Source of the DNA: Clostridioides difficile
GTDB taxonomy: Bacteria > Bacillota > Clostridia > Peptostreptococcales > Peptostreptococcaceae
DNA length: 64,000 nucleotides
NCBI GenBank assembly: GCA_024919175.1
Contig: CP103804.1
Coordinates: 4,030,001-4,094,000 of the forward strand
Direction of reading: 5' to 3'
Below, piece after piece: positions 18,867-28,281 of this stretch; the first letter of the stretch is position 1; every line of letters begins with the position of its first letter. Both the position numbers and the translations under genes were made by a program. Under the pieces are notes generated by a model. That model was not told where the DNA came from, did not search any database, and was given only the letters and a program-made list of their open reading frames with translations.

Positions 18867-19139
18867 TCATCTAATTGATTTTAATTTAGCAATATCGTTC
18901 CAATTGCTTGCTGTTACTATTTCAATTTTATTTAAGTCTCTTTTTATCTCTTCTGTGTCTGCTTTAACAGCTACAACATGTTTTTCTGTATATTCTAATT
19001 CTATCTTTGTGTCTTTTAAATCCTTTTTAATTTCCACTAGATTATTTTCTATCTTATCTAATCTGTTTTCTATTTTATCAAATCTGTCGTTAATACTGTT
19101 TTGCATCTTATCCAGAAATCGCAAAATTTTATCTTCCAT
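18867..19139 (-). CDS. Small coiled-coil protein
   Basis: A 90-residue, highly charged protein. Heptad repeats run through most of it (DRFDKIENRLDKIENNLVEI and onward), and it has no membrane segment. It ends in a short conserved-looking tail, TASNWNDIAKLKSIR. Similar short proteins are common in Clostridia, but no function is established. The ATG at 19139 follows GAGGAG by 9 nt; a TTG at 19148 touches the ribosome binding site and is rejected. Confidence 0.65.
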   Translation of the reverse strand: MEDKILRFLDKMQNSINDRFDKIENRLDKIENNLVEIKKDLKDTKIELEYTEKHVVAVKADTEEIKRDLNKIEIVTASNWNDIAKLKSIR

Positions 19140-19206
19140 ATGTATCAACTCCTCTATAGATAATTATAACATTCCACATAAATATTATACATATCTTCAG
19201 CAATAA

Positions 19207-20316
19207 TTAGTATGTATCTTTCACCTTATTGTACTCTTTTTTTACATATTCCAAAACATCTGGTGGTATGTTTTTACTGCTATTTGGAGTAAGTCCAATT
19301 TCTCCATCTTTTATCTTAAACTCCATTACTTTACTTCCCTTAAAACCATCTTTTATAACATTCTTTATCAATTCATAAACAGGCTGTTCTACATCCTTTA
19401 CAATTGAACTTATTACATTATCTTTAGCCATATCATATTGGTCTTTATTAATAGCTATAACTTTACCACCATTTTCTCTGGCTACCTGAATAGCTCTTTT
19501 CCCATCATCCTCTGTGGCTGAAAATACAACATCTCTTTCAGAGTCTCTCATTTCTTTTGCAATAGTTCTAGCCGACTCAGGGTTTTTAAATACATTTGCA
19601 TATTTTACTAACAAATCAGCATTTTTATTTGAAGTTTTAAGACCTTTTCTAAATCCAGATTCATATTTATCTCTACTAGAGCCTTCAACTCCTCCTATAA
19701 ATCCTATTTTACCAGTGTCAGTCATTTTTCCTGCAATAAGACCTGCTAAATATCCAGTAGAATTATCTTGAAATGATACAGAAATTACATTAGCTGGTTG
19801 AACCTTATAATTATAATCAACTATTGCAAATTGCTGTTTTGGATATTTTGTAGCAGCTTCTTTAATTGGTTCTGCAAATCTAGCTCCAACTGCTATTATC
19901 AAGTCTGGTTCGTATTTATATAGTTTTTCTATACTATTTGCAAAATCATTAGAAGTCTTTGGTCTTTCAATCTTCTCTCTAATATCAAAATCCTCATCAG
20001 CTCTTTTTAAAGCTGACAGTACATTATTATTATAAGATTCATTACCTAAGTTTTCAGTATCTAACAATACTCCAACAGTTTTTCGTACATAAGAATCATC
20101 TTCCAATTCATCTTCATTATTACTACTTGTACTATTTGACTTATCTTTATTAGACGAAGTTGACACATTCTTAGACTCAATTTGTTTAGACTTATTATTA
20201 TTTATATTAGAATTATTATTTACTCTATTAAATCCAGAATCAAAATTACATATAACTAGTATAAAAACTGTAAATATCACGACAAAACAAAACATCAATA
20301 TCCTTTTTATTTTCAC
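19207..20316 (-). CDS. BMP-family substrate-binding protein, membrane-anchored
   Basis: A 369-residue protein with one N-terminal hydrophobic segment (ILMFCFVVIFTVFILVIC), a Ser/Asn/Lys-rich linker of about 60 residues, and a basic membrane protein (BMP/PnrA/Med) ligand-binding domain. Typical motifs are LIIAVGARFAEPIKEAA, STGYLAGLIAGKM and IGFIGGVEGSSRDKYESGF. BMP proteins bind nucleosides for ABC uptake, but no permease genes are adjacent. The Cys after the hydrophobic segment has Ile before it, a poor lipobox, so it is probably anchored by the helix. The start is GTG at 20316, 8 nt after AGGGAG. Confidence 0.75.
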   Translation of the reverse strand: MKIKRILMFCFVVIFTVFILVICNFDSGFNRVNNNSNINNNKSKQIESKNVSTSSNKDKSNSTSSNNEDELEDDSYVRKTVGVLLDTENLGNESYNNNVLSALKRADEDFDIREKIERPKTSNDFANSIEKLYKYEPDLIIAVGARFAEPIKEAATKYPKQQFAIVDYNYKVQPANVISVSFQDNSTGYLAGLIAGKMTDTGKIGFIGGVEGSSRDKYESGFRKGLKTSNKNADLLVKYANVFKNPESARTIAKEMRDSERDVVFSATEDDGKRAIQVARENGGKVIAINKDQYDMAKDNVISSIVKDVEQPVYELIKNVIKDGFKGSKVMEFKIKDGEIGLTPNSSKNIPPDVLEYVKKEYNKVKDTY

Positions 20317-20356
20317 AAAACTCACTCCCTGACATAGAACATGAAGTCTATATAAA

Positions 20357-21361
20357 TTATTTATTGTTCTTATTTACATATTCTAACACATCAGGAGGAA
20401 TATTTTGAGAACTATTTTGAGCAAGTCCAGTACTTCCAGACTTCACTGTATTTTCTATAACTTTACCACCTTTATAATCTCCTTTTACAAAGCTTTGTAT
20501 TAAGTCATAAGTAGGTTTTTCAAAGTCTTTTACAACGGAACTTATAACATTTTCTGGAGCTAACTCATGCTGATCTTTATTAATTGCTATAACTTTTTTA
20601 TTTTTTGCTCTAACTGTATTTATTACACTCTTTGAATCATCTTCAGTATTAGAAAAAATAATATCTACTCCGCTATCCATCATTTTTTTAGCGACAGATT
20701 CAGCAGATTTACTATCTTTAAAAATATCTACATACTCAACTGAGACACCTTTTATATTGCTATTAGAAAATTTAACACCTTCTTTAAAACCAGATTCAAA
20801 TTTATCTCTACTAGAACCCTCTACTCCACCTATAAAACCAATCTTGTTGGTTTCTGTCATCTTTCCAGCAACTAATCCAGCTAAATATCCAGTCTTATTA
20901 TCCTCAAAAGAAATTGAAGTTACATTAGATGGTTGTTTGTCATACTCATAATCTACAATGGCAAACTGTTGCTTTGGATATTTCTTGGCTATCTTTTCTA
21001 GAGGCTTTGCAAATCTAGAACCAACAGCTATAATCAAGTCAACATTATCATTACATAAAATATCTATACTATTTGAAAAAGTCAATGAATCATCTGATTC
21101 CACTTTATTTGTATCTATATTAAGATTTTTTTGTGCAGTATTTAGAGCTAACAAAGCTGAATTATTCATAACTTCATTATTTGACCCTTCAATATCTAGT
21201 ATCATAGATACAGATTTTTTTGAATTTTCTTTCTCATTTAGCTTATTTTTATTATCTTGATTAGAACCAGAATTATTACTTGAATTACTACTACATCCAA
21301 CTAACATTCCAGTAGTCATTGCTACAGTTAACATTAATATCAACAATTTTTTTAAACGCAT
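20357..21361 (-). CDS. BMP-family lipoprotein, paralogue of the downstream gene
   Basis: A 334-residue lipoprotein. It has a signal peptide with a clear lipobox (GMLVGCSS), an Asn/Ser/Lys linker, then a BMP/PnrA-type binding domain with LIIAVGSRFAKPLEKIA, KTGYLAGLVAGKM and GGVEGSSRDKFESGFKEG. It is closely related to the protein encoded 40 bp downstream, so the pair arose by tandem duplication and is probably cotranscribed. Ligand unknown; nucleosides are the usual ligand of the family. The ATG at 21361 follows AAGGAGTG. A 17-bp repeat array lies 30 bp upstream of the start. Confidence 0.82.
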   Translation of the reverse strand: MRLKKLLILMLTVAMTTGMLVGCSSNSSNNSGSNQDNKNKLNEKENSKKSVSMILDIEGSNNEVMNNSALLALNTAQKNLNIDTNKVESDDSLTFSNSIDILCNDNVDLIIAVGSRFAKPLEKIAKKYPKQQFAIVDYEYDKQPSNVTSISFEDNKTGYLAGLVAGKMTETNKIGFIGGVEGSSRDKFESGFKEGVKFSNSNIKGVSVEYVDIFKDSKSAESVAKKMMDSGVDIIFSNTEDDSKSVINTVRAKNKKVIAINKDQHELAPENVISSVVKDFEKPTYDLIQSFVKGDYKGGKVIENTVKSGSTGLAQNSSQNIPPDVLEYVNKNNK

Positions 21362-21391
21362 CAAAATTCACTCCTTATATTTTTATGACAT

Positions 21392-21527
21392 TTTTACATC
21401 CTATTTACTTTTACATCCTATTTACTTTTACATCCTATTTACTTTTACATCCTATTTACTTTTACATCCTATTTACTTTTACATCCTATTTACTTTTACA
21501 TCCTATTTACTTTTACATCCTATTTAC
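21392..21527. repeat. Eight perfect tandem copies of a 17-bp unit
   Basis: The unit TTTTACATCCTATTTAC is repeated eight times without a gap, 136 bp in all. It ends 30 bp before the start codon of the BMP lipoprotein gene, so it lies in or near its 5' untranslated region. Read on the gene strand every unit contains AGGATGTAA, a start codon followed directly by a stop. The rest of the 21362-21751 gap holds only the degV terminator. Confidence 0.95.
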
Positions 21528-21582
21528 TAATTTGTTATATCTCATTTGCAAGTATTTCTTTAATTTTTTCAATAAACTTACC

Positions 21583-21624
21583 ATAAAAAAGTGTGTAATA
21601 GATTTTTATCTATTTACACACTTC
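21583..21624 (-). terminator. Terminator of the degV gene
   Basis: Minus-strand hairpin AAGTGTGTAAATAGAT with ATCTATTACACACTT (one bulge), followed by TTTTTTA. It lies about 130 bp past the DegV stop. Confidence 0.75.
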
Positions 21625-21751
21625 CCTAAAAGCTCAACTTAATATATCAACACTTAATTCTATCTAAAACAAATCATATCTAGTGTATCAATGTTTAACA
21701 TATCTTATCATAATTTAATAAAAAAATAAATAATCTCAATATAAAAAATTG

Positions 21752-22600
21752 TTACTTATTTTTTAGACATATAATTCCGGTTACACCAGGACCAGCATGT
21801 GCACCTATACACACACCAATTTGGAAAAATTTGATTTCTTTAGGTCTCAGTTCTTCCTCCATAATTTTAGACAATTGGTCTTTTTCCTTAATGTCATCAC
21901 TATATCCTATATATATAACTTGGTCTGATAAATCATCCCCACAATTTGATTTTATCAAGTCCATCATCTTAGAAATTACATTCTTCTTGCCTCTTACTTG
22001 GGATAATTGTGAAACTAGTCCACCTTTTATTTCAAGAATAGGTTTTATATTTAATATACTTCCTATTGCCGCTTTAGTAGATGATATTCTTCCACCCTTT
22101 TGTAAGTACTCCAATGTATCCACTGAAAATATAACAAAAGCTTTCTCTTTTAATTCATCTAAAACAGGTAATATCTCATTAATAGATTTCCCTTCACTTA
22201 CAAGCTCTCCTGCTTTTATTACAAGCAGACCAGTTCCCATACAAAGTAAGTTAGAATCATATGTATATATTTCGCCTTCTACATCATTCTTCGCCATTAC
22301 AGCACTTTGATATGTTCCTGTAGCTGTAGCCGAACCAGCTATATAAAGTATTGCTCTTCCTTCACTTGTATATTTCTCAAAAACTTCCTTAAATTGGGCA
22401 TAAGTAGCTTGAGAAGTTTTTGGATATGCATTTTCTTCTCTAAGCTTTTTATAAAATTCATCTCCAGATATATCAATCCTATCCTTGTATTCTTTTTCTT
22501 CTAATATAACTGTTAATGAAACAATATCTATATCATATTTATCTAATAAATCTTTTGGCACGTCCGATAAACTGTCACAGATTATCTTTAGATTTTTCAT
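21752..22600 (-). CDS. DegV-family fatty-acid-binding protein
   Basis: A 282-residue soluble protein of the DegV/FakB family, whose members bind a fatty acid for phosphorylation by FakA or act as general lipid carriers. Family landmarks seen are the N-terminal KIICDSLSDVPKDLL, the ligand-pocket SQATYAQFKEVFEKY, the SAVMAKNDV segment, and LQKGGRISSTKAAIGSILNIKPIL. The last is the most conserved stretch in the family. It is not next to fakA. The ATG follows AAAGGAG. It lies 35 bp downstream of trmL and is probably cotranscribed with it. Confidence 0.88.
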   Translation of the reverse strand: MKNLKIICDSLSDVPKDLLDKYDIDIVSLTVILEEKEYKDRIDISGDEFYKKLREENAYPKTSQATYAQFKEVFEKYTSEGRAILYIAGSATATGTYQSAVMAKNDVEGEIYTYDSNLLCMGTGLLVIKAGELVSEGKSINEILPVLDELKEKAFVIFSVDTLEYLQKGGRISSTKAAIGSILNIKPILEIKGGLVSQLSQVRGKKNVISKMMDLIKSNCGDDLSDQVIYIGYSDDIKEKDQLSKIMEEELRPKEIKFFQIGVCIGAHAGPGVTGIICLKNK

Positions 22601-22635
22601 TAAGTATGCTCCTTTCTATTTTAGGATTATTTAAA

Positions 22636-23106
22636 CTACCTCATATTAGGGTATCCTATTTGTCTTAAAGCCTCATATACTACTATAGCAACTGAATTTG
22701 ATAAATTTAATGACCTAGCTTTTTCAACATCTAACATAGGTACTCTAATACAAGTATCCATATTTGCTTTCAACAAAGGCTCTGGTAATCCCTTTGTTTC
22801 TTTACCAAATACTATAAAACAATTTTCTTCATATTTTACATCTGAATGTGATTGTTTAGACTTTGTTGTAGAAAAAAAGTATTTACTGTTTGGATATTTT
22901 TCTTGTAATTCTTCAAAGCTATCGTAATATTGTATATCAGCTATATCCCAATAGTCAAGACCACATCTTTTTAAGTGCTTATCATCCAATGAAAAACCTA
23001 ATGGTTTTACTAAATGCAAAGTTGAACCTGTTGCTGCACAAGTTCTTATTATATTTCCTGTATTTTGAGGTATTTCTGGTTCTACTAATACTATATTTAA
23101 TGACAT
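22636..23106 (-). CDS. trmL: tRNA (cytidine/uridine-34-2'-O)-methyltransferase
   Basis: A 156-residue SPOUT methyltransferase matching TrmL in length and motifs: the N-terminal LVEPEIPQNTGNIIRTCAATG, the central FGKETKGLPEPLL, and the C-terminal knot IRVPMLDVEKARSLNLSNSVAIVVYEALRQ (cofactor-binding loop). TrmL methylates the wobble nucleotide of certain tRNA-Leu species. The ATG follows AGGAGG. It is upstream of degV in one unit. Confidence 0.92.
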   Translation of the reverse strand: MSLNIVLVEPEIPQNTGNIIRTCAATGSTLHLVKPLGFSLDDKHLKRCGLDYWDIADIQYYDSFEELQEKYPNSKYFFSTTKSKQSHSDVKYEENCFIVFGKETKGLPEPLLKANMDTCIRVPMLDVEKARSLNLSNSVAIVVYEALRQIGYPNMR

Positions 23107-23175
23107 TTTTATCCTCCTAAATATCGTTCTTGTTTACTAAACTTTATTTTATAAATAGAATAACAATAATATTAT

Positions 23176-23229
23176 ACTATTATATATAATAATGTTAATA
23201 ATAATTTTTATTTTATTATATATAATAGT
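23176..23229. repeat. Perfect 17-bp inverted repeat, all AT but one pair
   Basis: ACTATTATATATAATAA (23176-23192) and TTATTATATATAATAGT (23213-23229) form perfect arms around a 20-nt spacer, between nth and trmL. No T-run follows on either strand, so it is not a standard terminator; it may still stall polymerase, bind a protein, or simply melt. Confidence 0.6.
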
Positions 23230-23299
23230 TTTCTATCTAACATTTTCATAAGTATTATTATATCAGAAAATCACTCTTGTACAACTTACTTTGGAAAAG

Positions 23300-24220
23300 T
23301 TATTTCATTTCTTTAAGTTCTTGATAATAATTACAATCATCTTTTATTGGACAGTTTTCACACTCTGGATTTCTAGCTTTACACATCCTTCTTCCATGAA
23401 AAATTAATACATGATGTGAGTGTGACCATCTTTCTTTTGGGATAGCTTCCATAAGTGCAAATTCTGTTTTTTGAGGGTTTGGCTCGTCCACTATTCCAAT
23501 TCTATTGCTAACCCTAAATACATGTGTATCTACTGCTATCGCTGGATGATTAAAGGCATTACTAAGCACAACTCCTGCTGTCTTTCTACCAACACCAGGA
23601 AGTTTTATAAGTTTTTCCAAAGTATCTGGTACCTCACCATTATATAGTTCACACAACTGTTCAGATGTATCTTTTATTTTTTGAGCCTTACTTTTATAAA
23701 GGCCACAACTTTTTATTTCTTTACTAATTTCTTCAATACTTAAATCTGCAAAATCTCTTGCTGTATTGTACTTCTTAAATAACTCTGATGTAACTTTATT
23801 TACTCTTACATCAGTACATTGAGCTGATAAGATAGTTGCTATTAAAAGTTCAAAGGCTGTCCCATAATTTAGTTCACATGTAGCATCTGGATACAATTTT
23901 TCTAATTCATCTAAGATTTTATTTACATCTTTTTCATTTTCCGATTCTTTCTTATCTATAGATTTATTTTTAGCTTTCTTATTACTCACTTTTTTTATAT
24001 TTTTACTAGACTTATTGTCTTTTAATTTACTGTCTTTTTCACTTTTTTGAGCATCTTTTTTGCTAACTTTGACACTTTTTTTATTATCCTTAATATCTAC
24101 AAAATTTTCTATATCTTTTTCATCAATTATTTCATCTACTTCTTTTTGAGCTTCAATTTTATTTACATCATTCTTAGTTACATCTTTCTTACTTATATCT
24201 TTCTTATTTACACTTTTCAT
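23300..24220 (-). CDS. nth: Endonuclease III with Lys-rich N-terminal extension
   Basis: A 306-residue protein. Residues from about 97 to the end are a complete endonuclease III. It shows the helix-hairpin-helix LPGVGRKTAGVV with the catalytic Lys, the catalytic Asp in AVDTHVFRV, and the Cys-X6-Cys-X2-Cys-X5-Cys cluster ligands in CKARNPECENCPIKDDC. It removes oxidised pyrimidines and cuts at abasic sites. The first ~96 residues are a low-complexity Lys/Asp/Ser/Glu tail absent from the usual ~210-residue enzyme. The ATG after GGGGGAT is well placed, so the tail seems to be translated. Confidence 0.9.
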   Translation of the reverse strand: MKSVNKKDISKKDVTKNDVNKIEAQKEVDEIIDEKDIENFVDIKDNKKSVKVSKKDAQKSEKDSKLKDNKSSKNIKKVSNKKAKNKSIDKKESENEKDVNKILDELEKLYPDATCELNYGTAFELLIATILSAQCTDVRVNKVTSELFKKYNTARDFADLSIEEISKEIKSCGLYKSKAQKIKDTSEQLCELYNGEVPDTLEKLIKLPGVGRKTAGVVLSNAFNHPAIAVDTHVFRVSNRIGIVDEPNPQKTEFALMEAIPKERWSHSHHVLIFHGRRMCKARNPECENCPIKDDCNYYQELKEMK

Positions 24221-24328
24221 AATTATCCCCCTTAAAATACCAATTTATAAAACACTATTTATATATAGTTTAATCACATCAACAAAAAATAAACATCAAT
24301 ATACAAAACTCACTCTACAGATATTTCA

Positions 24329-24366
24329 CAAAAAAAGCAAAAACTTATTAAAGTTCTTGCTTTTTA
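24329..24366 (-). terminator. Terminator of the Lon-like gene
   Basis: AAAAAGCAAAAACTT pairs with AAGTTCTTGCTTTTT across a 3-nt loop, with T-runs at both ends, 38 bp past the stop of the protease gene. Confidence 0.8.
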
Positions 24367-24403
24367 TTATACATATAAATACCCATTAAATTCTATTATA
24401 AAC

Positions 24404-26641
24404 TTATTCTTTTGACTCAATTTGTATCTTACTAAAAGATAATAGTTTTTCTTTGACCAATTTTTTTATTTCTTCAAATTTAACATCTGTCAATATTTCT
24501 ATAGCTTCTTCTACTCTTTCAACTGTATATATTTTAAACCTTCCGTCTTTTATCGCATCATTAACTTCATCTGATAAAACAAGATTTCTCTGATTTTTCT
24601 TAGGAATTATTACACCCTGCTTATTGTTTAATCCTTTAGTTTTACATATAGAATAAAATCCTTCTACTTTTTCACTTATTCCACCAACTACTTGTATATC
24701 TCCCTTTTGATTTATAGAGCCTGTAACTGCAATATTTTGCTTAATTGGTATACCACTAAGAGATGATAACAATACATATAACTCCGCAGAAGATGCACTA
24801 TCCCCATCTATACCTCCATAATTCTGCTCAAAACAAATATATGCATTTAATGACATCAATAAATCCTGTGCAAAGTTTTCAGAAAGATAGCCTCCTAATA
24901 TAAGCACTCCTTTATTATGTATTGAGCCACTCATGTTTACTTCTCTTTCTATATTTACTATACCCTTACTTCCTGGACTAGTAGTTGCTGTAATTCTTGA
25001 AGCTCTACCAAAAGAATATTCTCCTGTACTTAAAACTGATAGCCCATTTATTACTCCAACTTTTTTTCCTTCTGTTTCTATTAGAGTAAAACCATTTTCA
25101 ATTGATTCATCCATGTGTGTTTCTACCCTATTGATTCGATTTTTCTTTTCACTTATTGCTTTTTTAACATCATCTCGCTCTGTATAATTGGAATTTCTAA
25201 ATTCTGCATATGCACTTCCTTCTATTATAACCTCCATTATTTTATTAAACTTAGTTGATAGCTTCTCTAAATCACCAGACAATTTAGTACTAAACTTAAC
25301 AACTTCATCAACTGCATCTCTCGTAAAATGCTTTAAGCCATTTTTATTGCATTGATATGCTATAAACCTAGCTATTCCATCTTCATTATTTTCATTCTTA
25401 TCCATTTCGCTATCAAAATCTACAAATATTTTAAAATATTTTCCAAAATCTTCTTCATATCTATATAAAATATCATATATATAATGACTTCCAATCAATA
25501 TCACCTTGACATCTAATGGCATATTTTCTGGTTTAATAGCTGTCTGTGTTTCCAAAATTACTTTTTTTGTTTGCAATGTCTTTTTAAGAATTTCCCAAGA
25601 CATAGTATATTTTAATAACTGGTCTGCATAAAGCACCAAATATCCACCATTAGCTCTATGAAACGCTCCTGATAATAGTTTTGTAAAATCAGTCTTTATA
25701 TTTCCATTTGCATAATCATATTCTGCCTTTCCAAATAGGTTTGATGGGCTTGGATTTATCTCCACTATGACAGGTGCTGATTCCTTATTTTTCGAACTTC
25801 CATTATCTACAAATAAATTAATTTTATATTTTATAAAGTGTTCTTTATCATACTTATCTTTCAATTCTTCTTCATCCAAATAAAATAAATACATATATTC
25901 TATTGTATCTTTTTTTATATTTTCCAAGTAAAGTTGAATTTTTTCATAACATTCATATTTTTCACACAACGACTTAATATGAGGTTCTACTACAAGCTTA
26001 GCTATCTCTTCTTCAAGCTCTAACACAGCCTTTTCAGCTTTTTCTTCCAAGTTTCTAATTTTATATACAACTTGTATTGCCATGTTTTCTAATTCTCTTT
26101 TAGCCTTATAAAATTCTTCATCTGATATATCACTTTCTTCTTCATCTTCTTTCAAAGGTATAAAAACTATTCCCATTTTGCTTTGTTTTAGTTTAAATCC
26201 TTTTTCTTCTCCATATTTTTTAATCTGCTTTAGTAGCATATCTTTTTCTATTTCATATTCATCCAAAAGTTTATTTTTCTCTATTTCAAAATCTTCACTT
26301 TCAAATGCATTTTTAAAATCTTCTAAAAGACTTTCCACCAACTTTTCCATGTCTTTCTTAAGTTCTCTTCCAAATCCTTTTTCTAGTTCAACTATCATAG
26401 GTTCTCTAGGGTTTTCAAAATTATATATATAGCACCAATCTTTATGTGTACTTTTTTTAGATGCATATTCATTTAAAACCTTTAAAGCATAAGTACTTTT
26501 ACCTGTTCCAGATTCCCCAGCTAGGTATATGTTGTAGGCTGGATTATTTATCTTTAAACCTAACTCCATAGCTTCTACTGCTCTTTCTTGACCCAATATA
26601 TTATCTAGTGGACTTATTTCAGATGTATTATTGTATTTCAA
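24404..26641 (-). CDS. Lon-like ATP-dependent protease
   Basis: A 745-residue protein. An N-terminal AAA domain has Walker A GESGTGKST at residues 42-50, split by a long coiled-coil insertion. A C-terminal Lon-type peptidase domain has the catalytic Ser in GIDGDSASSAELY and the Lys in GGISEKVEGFY. There is no N-terminal Lon substrate domain, so this is the shorter Lon-like group (AAA_32 plus Lon_C) rather than LonA. It probably degrades specific cytoplasmic proteins. Translation seems to start at a TTG after a strong GGGGAGGTGGGGG ribosome binding region; the first in-frame ATG lies far inside the Walker A region. Confidence 0.85.
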   Translation of the reverse strand: MKYNNTSEISPLDNILGQERAVEAMELGLKINNPAYNIYLAGESGTGKSTYALKVLNEYASKKSTHKDWCYIYNFENPREPMIVELEKGFGRELKKDMEKLVESLLEDFKNAFESEDFEIEKNKLLDEYEIEKDMLLKQIKKYGEEKGFKLKQSKMGIVFIPLKEDEEESDISDEEFYKAKRELENMAIQVVYKIRNLEEKAEKAVLELEEEIAKLVVEPHIKSLCEKYECYEKIQLYLENIKKDTIEYMYLFYLDEEELKDKYDKEHFIKYKINLFVDNGSSKNKESAPVIVEINPSPSNLFGKAEYDYANGNIKTDFTKLLSGAFHRANGGYLVLYADQLLKYTMSWEILKKTLQTKKVILETQTAIKPENMPLDVKVILIGSHYIYDILYRYEEDFGKYFKIFVDFDSEMDKNENNEDGIARFIAYQCNKNGLKHFTRDAVDEVVKFSTKLSGDLEKLSTKFNKIMEVIIEGSAYAEFRNSNYTERDDVKKAISEKKNRINRVETHMDESIENGFTLIETEGKKVGVINGLSVLSTGEYSFGRASRITATTSPGSKGIVNIEREVNMSGSIHNKGVLILGGYLSENFAQDLLMSLNAYICFEQNYGGIDGDSASSAELYVLLSSLSGIPIKQNIAVTGSINQKGDIQVVGGISEKVEGFYSICKTKGLNNKQGVIIPKKNQRNLVLSDEVNDAIKDGRFKIYTVERVEEAIEILTDVKFEEIKKLVKEKLLSFSKIQIESKE

Positions 26642-26746
26642 TATTCCCCCACCTCCCCATATTTAACTTTAATGATATAATATGACTTTTACACCATAAG
26701 TGTTAAAGTAAATACACATTAAAGTATATGAAATAGACTCTTATTA

Positions 26747-27661
26747 TTAGTCATTATACTTATCTAAAATTATTTCCATATTTCTCTTTATTATATTTTT
26801 ACCCCTCCAGCTAAAAGCTCTATTCCCATATCGCCTTTTAAATTCTTTATTTGATATATTTTGTATCTCATCATAATCCAAATAATCTATTATATCTTCC
26901 TTAAATTCCAAGATGTGAGTTGTTGGTATTTCAACATTGTGCGGACATACTTCTTGACAAATATCGCACCCAAATATCTTTTTACTTTTCTTTAAAACAT
27001 ACTTTTCTTCCTCTGACAAATCTCCCTTTTTTTGAGTTATATACGATAAGCATTTTTTAGGATTCATATCATAATTTCCTAATATAGCATTTCCCGGACA
27101 ATATTTTACACACTTTCCACATTTAAAACAGCTTTTTTCTAGTGGTTTATCTTCTTCAAACTTATAATTATTTACTATATATCCAATAAATATATAAGAA
27201 CCATATTCATCAGTTATAATATTATTATTTATTCCAAAATATCCAATGCCTGATAGATAAGCTAAATATCTGTCAACTAATGGTCCATTATCAGCAAATA
27301 TCTTATATTTAAAACCTTCTACATTTTTGGAAATATAATCACAAATTTGTTGTAAAAAATCTTTTACTACAATATGATAGTCTTTTCCATGACAATATTT
27401 TGATAAATTGAAATTTTCATTCTTTTCTTGTCTATTTATATGGTATGGAAAAGCACACACTATTATGGAATTCGCATCTTCCATTATATTTCTAGGATTG
27501 ATTCTATTTTCAATTATGGGTTCTTCCATACCTGTTAAATAGTCTTTTTTCTGTCTATCTTCAAGTATCTCTCTCAGATTTTCATACTTATTCACACCAG
27601 CTATTCCTACACACTTTAATCCTATAAGATTACAAAATTCTTTTACTCTATTATTATCCAT
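26747..27661 (-). CDS. queG: Epoxyqueuosine reductase-like iron-sulfur protein
   Basis: A 304-residue protein. The N-terminal DUF1730-type domain has MEDANSIIVCAFPYHI, and there are two 4Fe-4S motifs, CFKCGKCVKYCP and CDICQEVCPHN. This is the pattern of QueG, which reduces epoxyqueuosine to queuosine in tRNA using cobalamin. It is shorter than E. coli QueG and lacks the C-terminal HEAT-like repeats, as many clostridial copies do. The ATG at 27661 follows AAAGGAATAA; the frame extends 23 codons further upstream, without a good ribosome binding site. Confidence 0.82.
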   Translation of the reverse strand: MDNNRVKEFCNLIGLKCVGIAGVNKYENLREILEDRQKKDYLTGMEEPIIENRINPRNIMEDANSIIVCAFPYHINRQEKNENFNLSKYCHGKDYHIVVKDFLQQICDYISKNVEGFKYKIFADNGPLVDRYLAYLSGIGYFGINNNIITDEYGSYIFIGYIVNNYKFEEDKPLEKSCFKCGKCVKYCPGNAILGNYDMNPKKCLSYITQKKGDLSEEEKYVLKKSKKIFGCDICQEVCPHNVEIPTTHILEFKEDIIDYLDYDEIQNISNKEFKRRYGNRAFSWRGKNIIKRNMEIILDKYND

Positions 27662-27879
27662 AAAATTATTCCTTTTCAACTTAAATTCTAAAATCACAAT
27701 TATGCTACACAGGTTTCTTTGTTTAGACATAACAGCATTTATATAATCTAAAAATATATAGTCTAAATAGTCTAATTTTTAAAATTTACACATTTATATG
27801 ATTTATTTCTTATATAATTTGACTTTTATGTACTGTTACCTTAGTATAATTTAATATTTATCTATTTTAAATTTTTAGC

Positions 27880-28058
27880 TACTTTTCTCTTATAACACTA
27901 CTTATTTTTCACTATCTATATTTTTGTTATTCTGCAATATTGGCATAATTTAGCTTTCATCCATATTATATCTTTAACTATTTCACTTTTATAACACTAT
28001 TTATTTTTCACTATCTATATTTTGCTATTCTGCAATATTATAATAATATAACTTTCAT
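27880..28058. repeat. Direct repeat, two ~80-bp copies 99 bp apart
   Basis: Two similar stretches (27880-27960 and 27979-28058) share ATAACACTA-TTATTTTTCACTATCTATATTTT followed by TATTCTGCAATATT, offset by 99 bp. They lie in a 620-bp gap without a gene between queG and the RusA gene (27662-28281). I see no open frame, promoter or hairpin of note in it. Confidence 0.65.
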
Positions 28059-28081
28059 ATCTTTTTCCTCTATATCTATCT

Positions 28082-28120
28082 TATATTGTTTCTATATATT
28101 GTTTCTATATATTGTTTCTA
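28082..28120. repeat. Three perfect copies of a 13-bp unit
   Basis: TATATTGTTTCTA is repeated three times in tandem upstream of the RusA gene. Confidence 0.85.
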
Positions 28121-28281
28121 TAGTTTGAATTTCATATCTACAACAATCTAATATATCTTACACTATTAAAATTATCTCTTATCCAATTAGACTTTGTTAT
28201 TCATAAAATCACAACAAATAAGAATTTGCTTTTAAATCATCCACAGATTATAATAAATACTGTATAAGGATGGTGAATAAA

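Noticed and set aside
21392..21527. CRISPR-like array
   Set aside because: The 17-bp units adjoin directly, without spacers, and no cas genes are in the window; it is a simple tandem repeat.
21831..22310. 159-codon plus-strand frame inside the degV gene
   Set aside because: It is the antisense shadow of a well-conserved DegV coding region and has no ribosome binding site.
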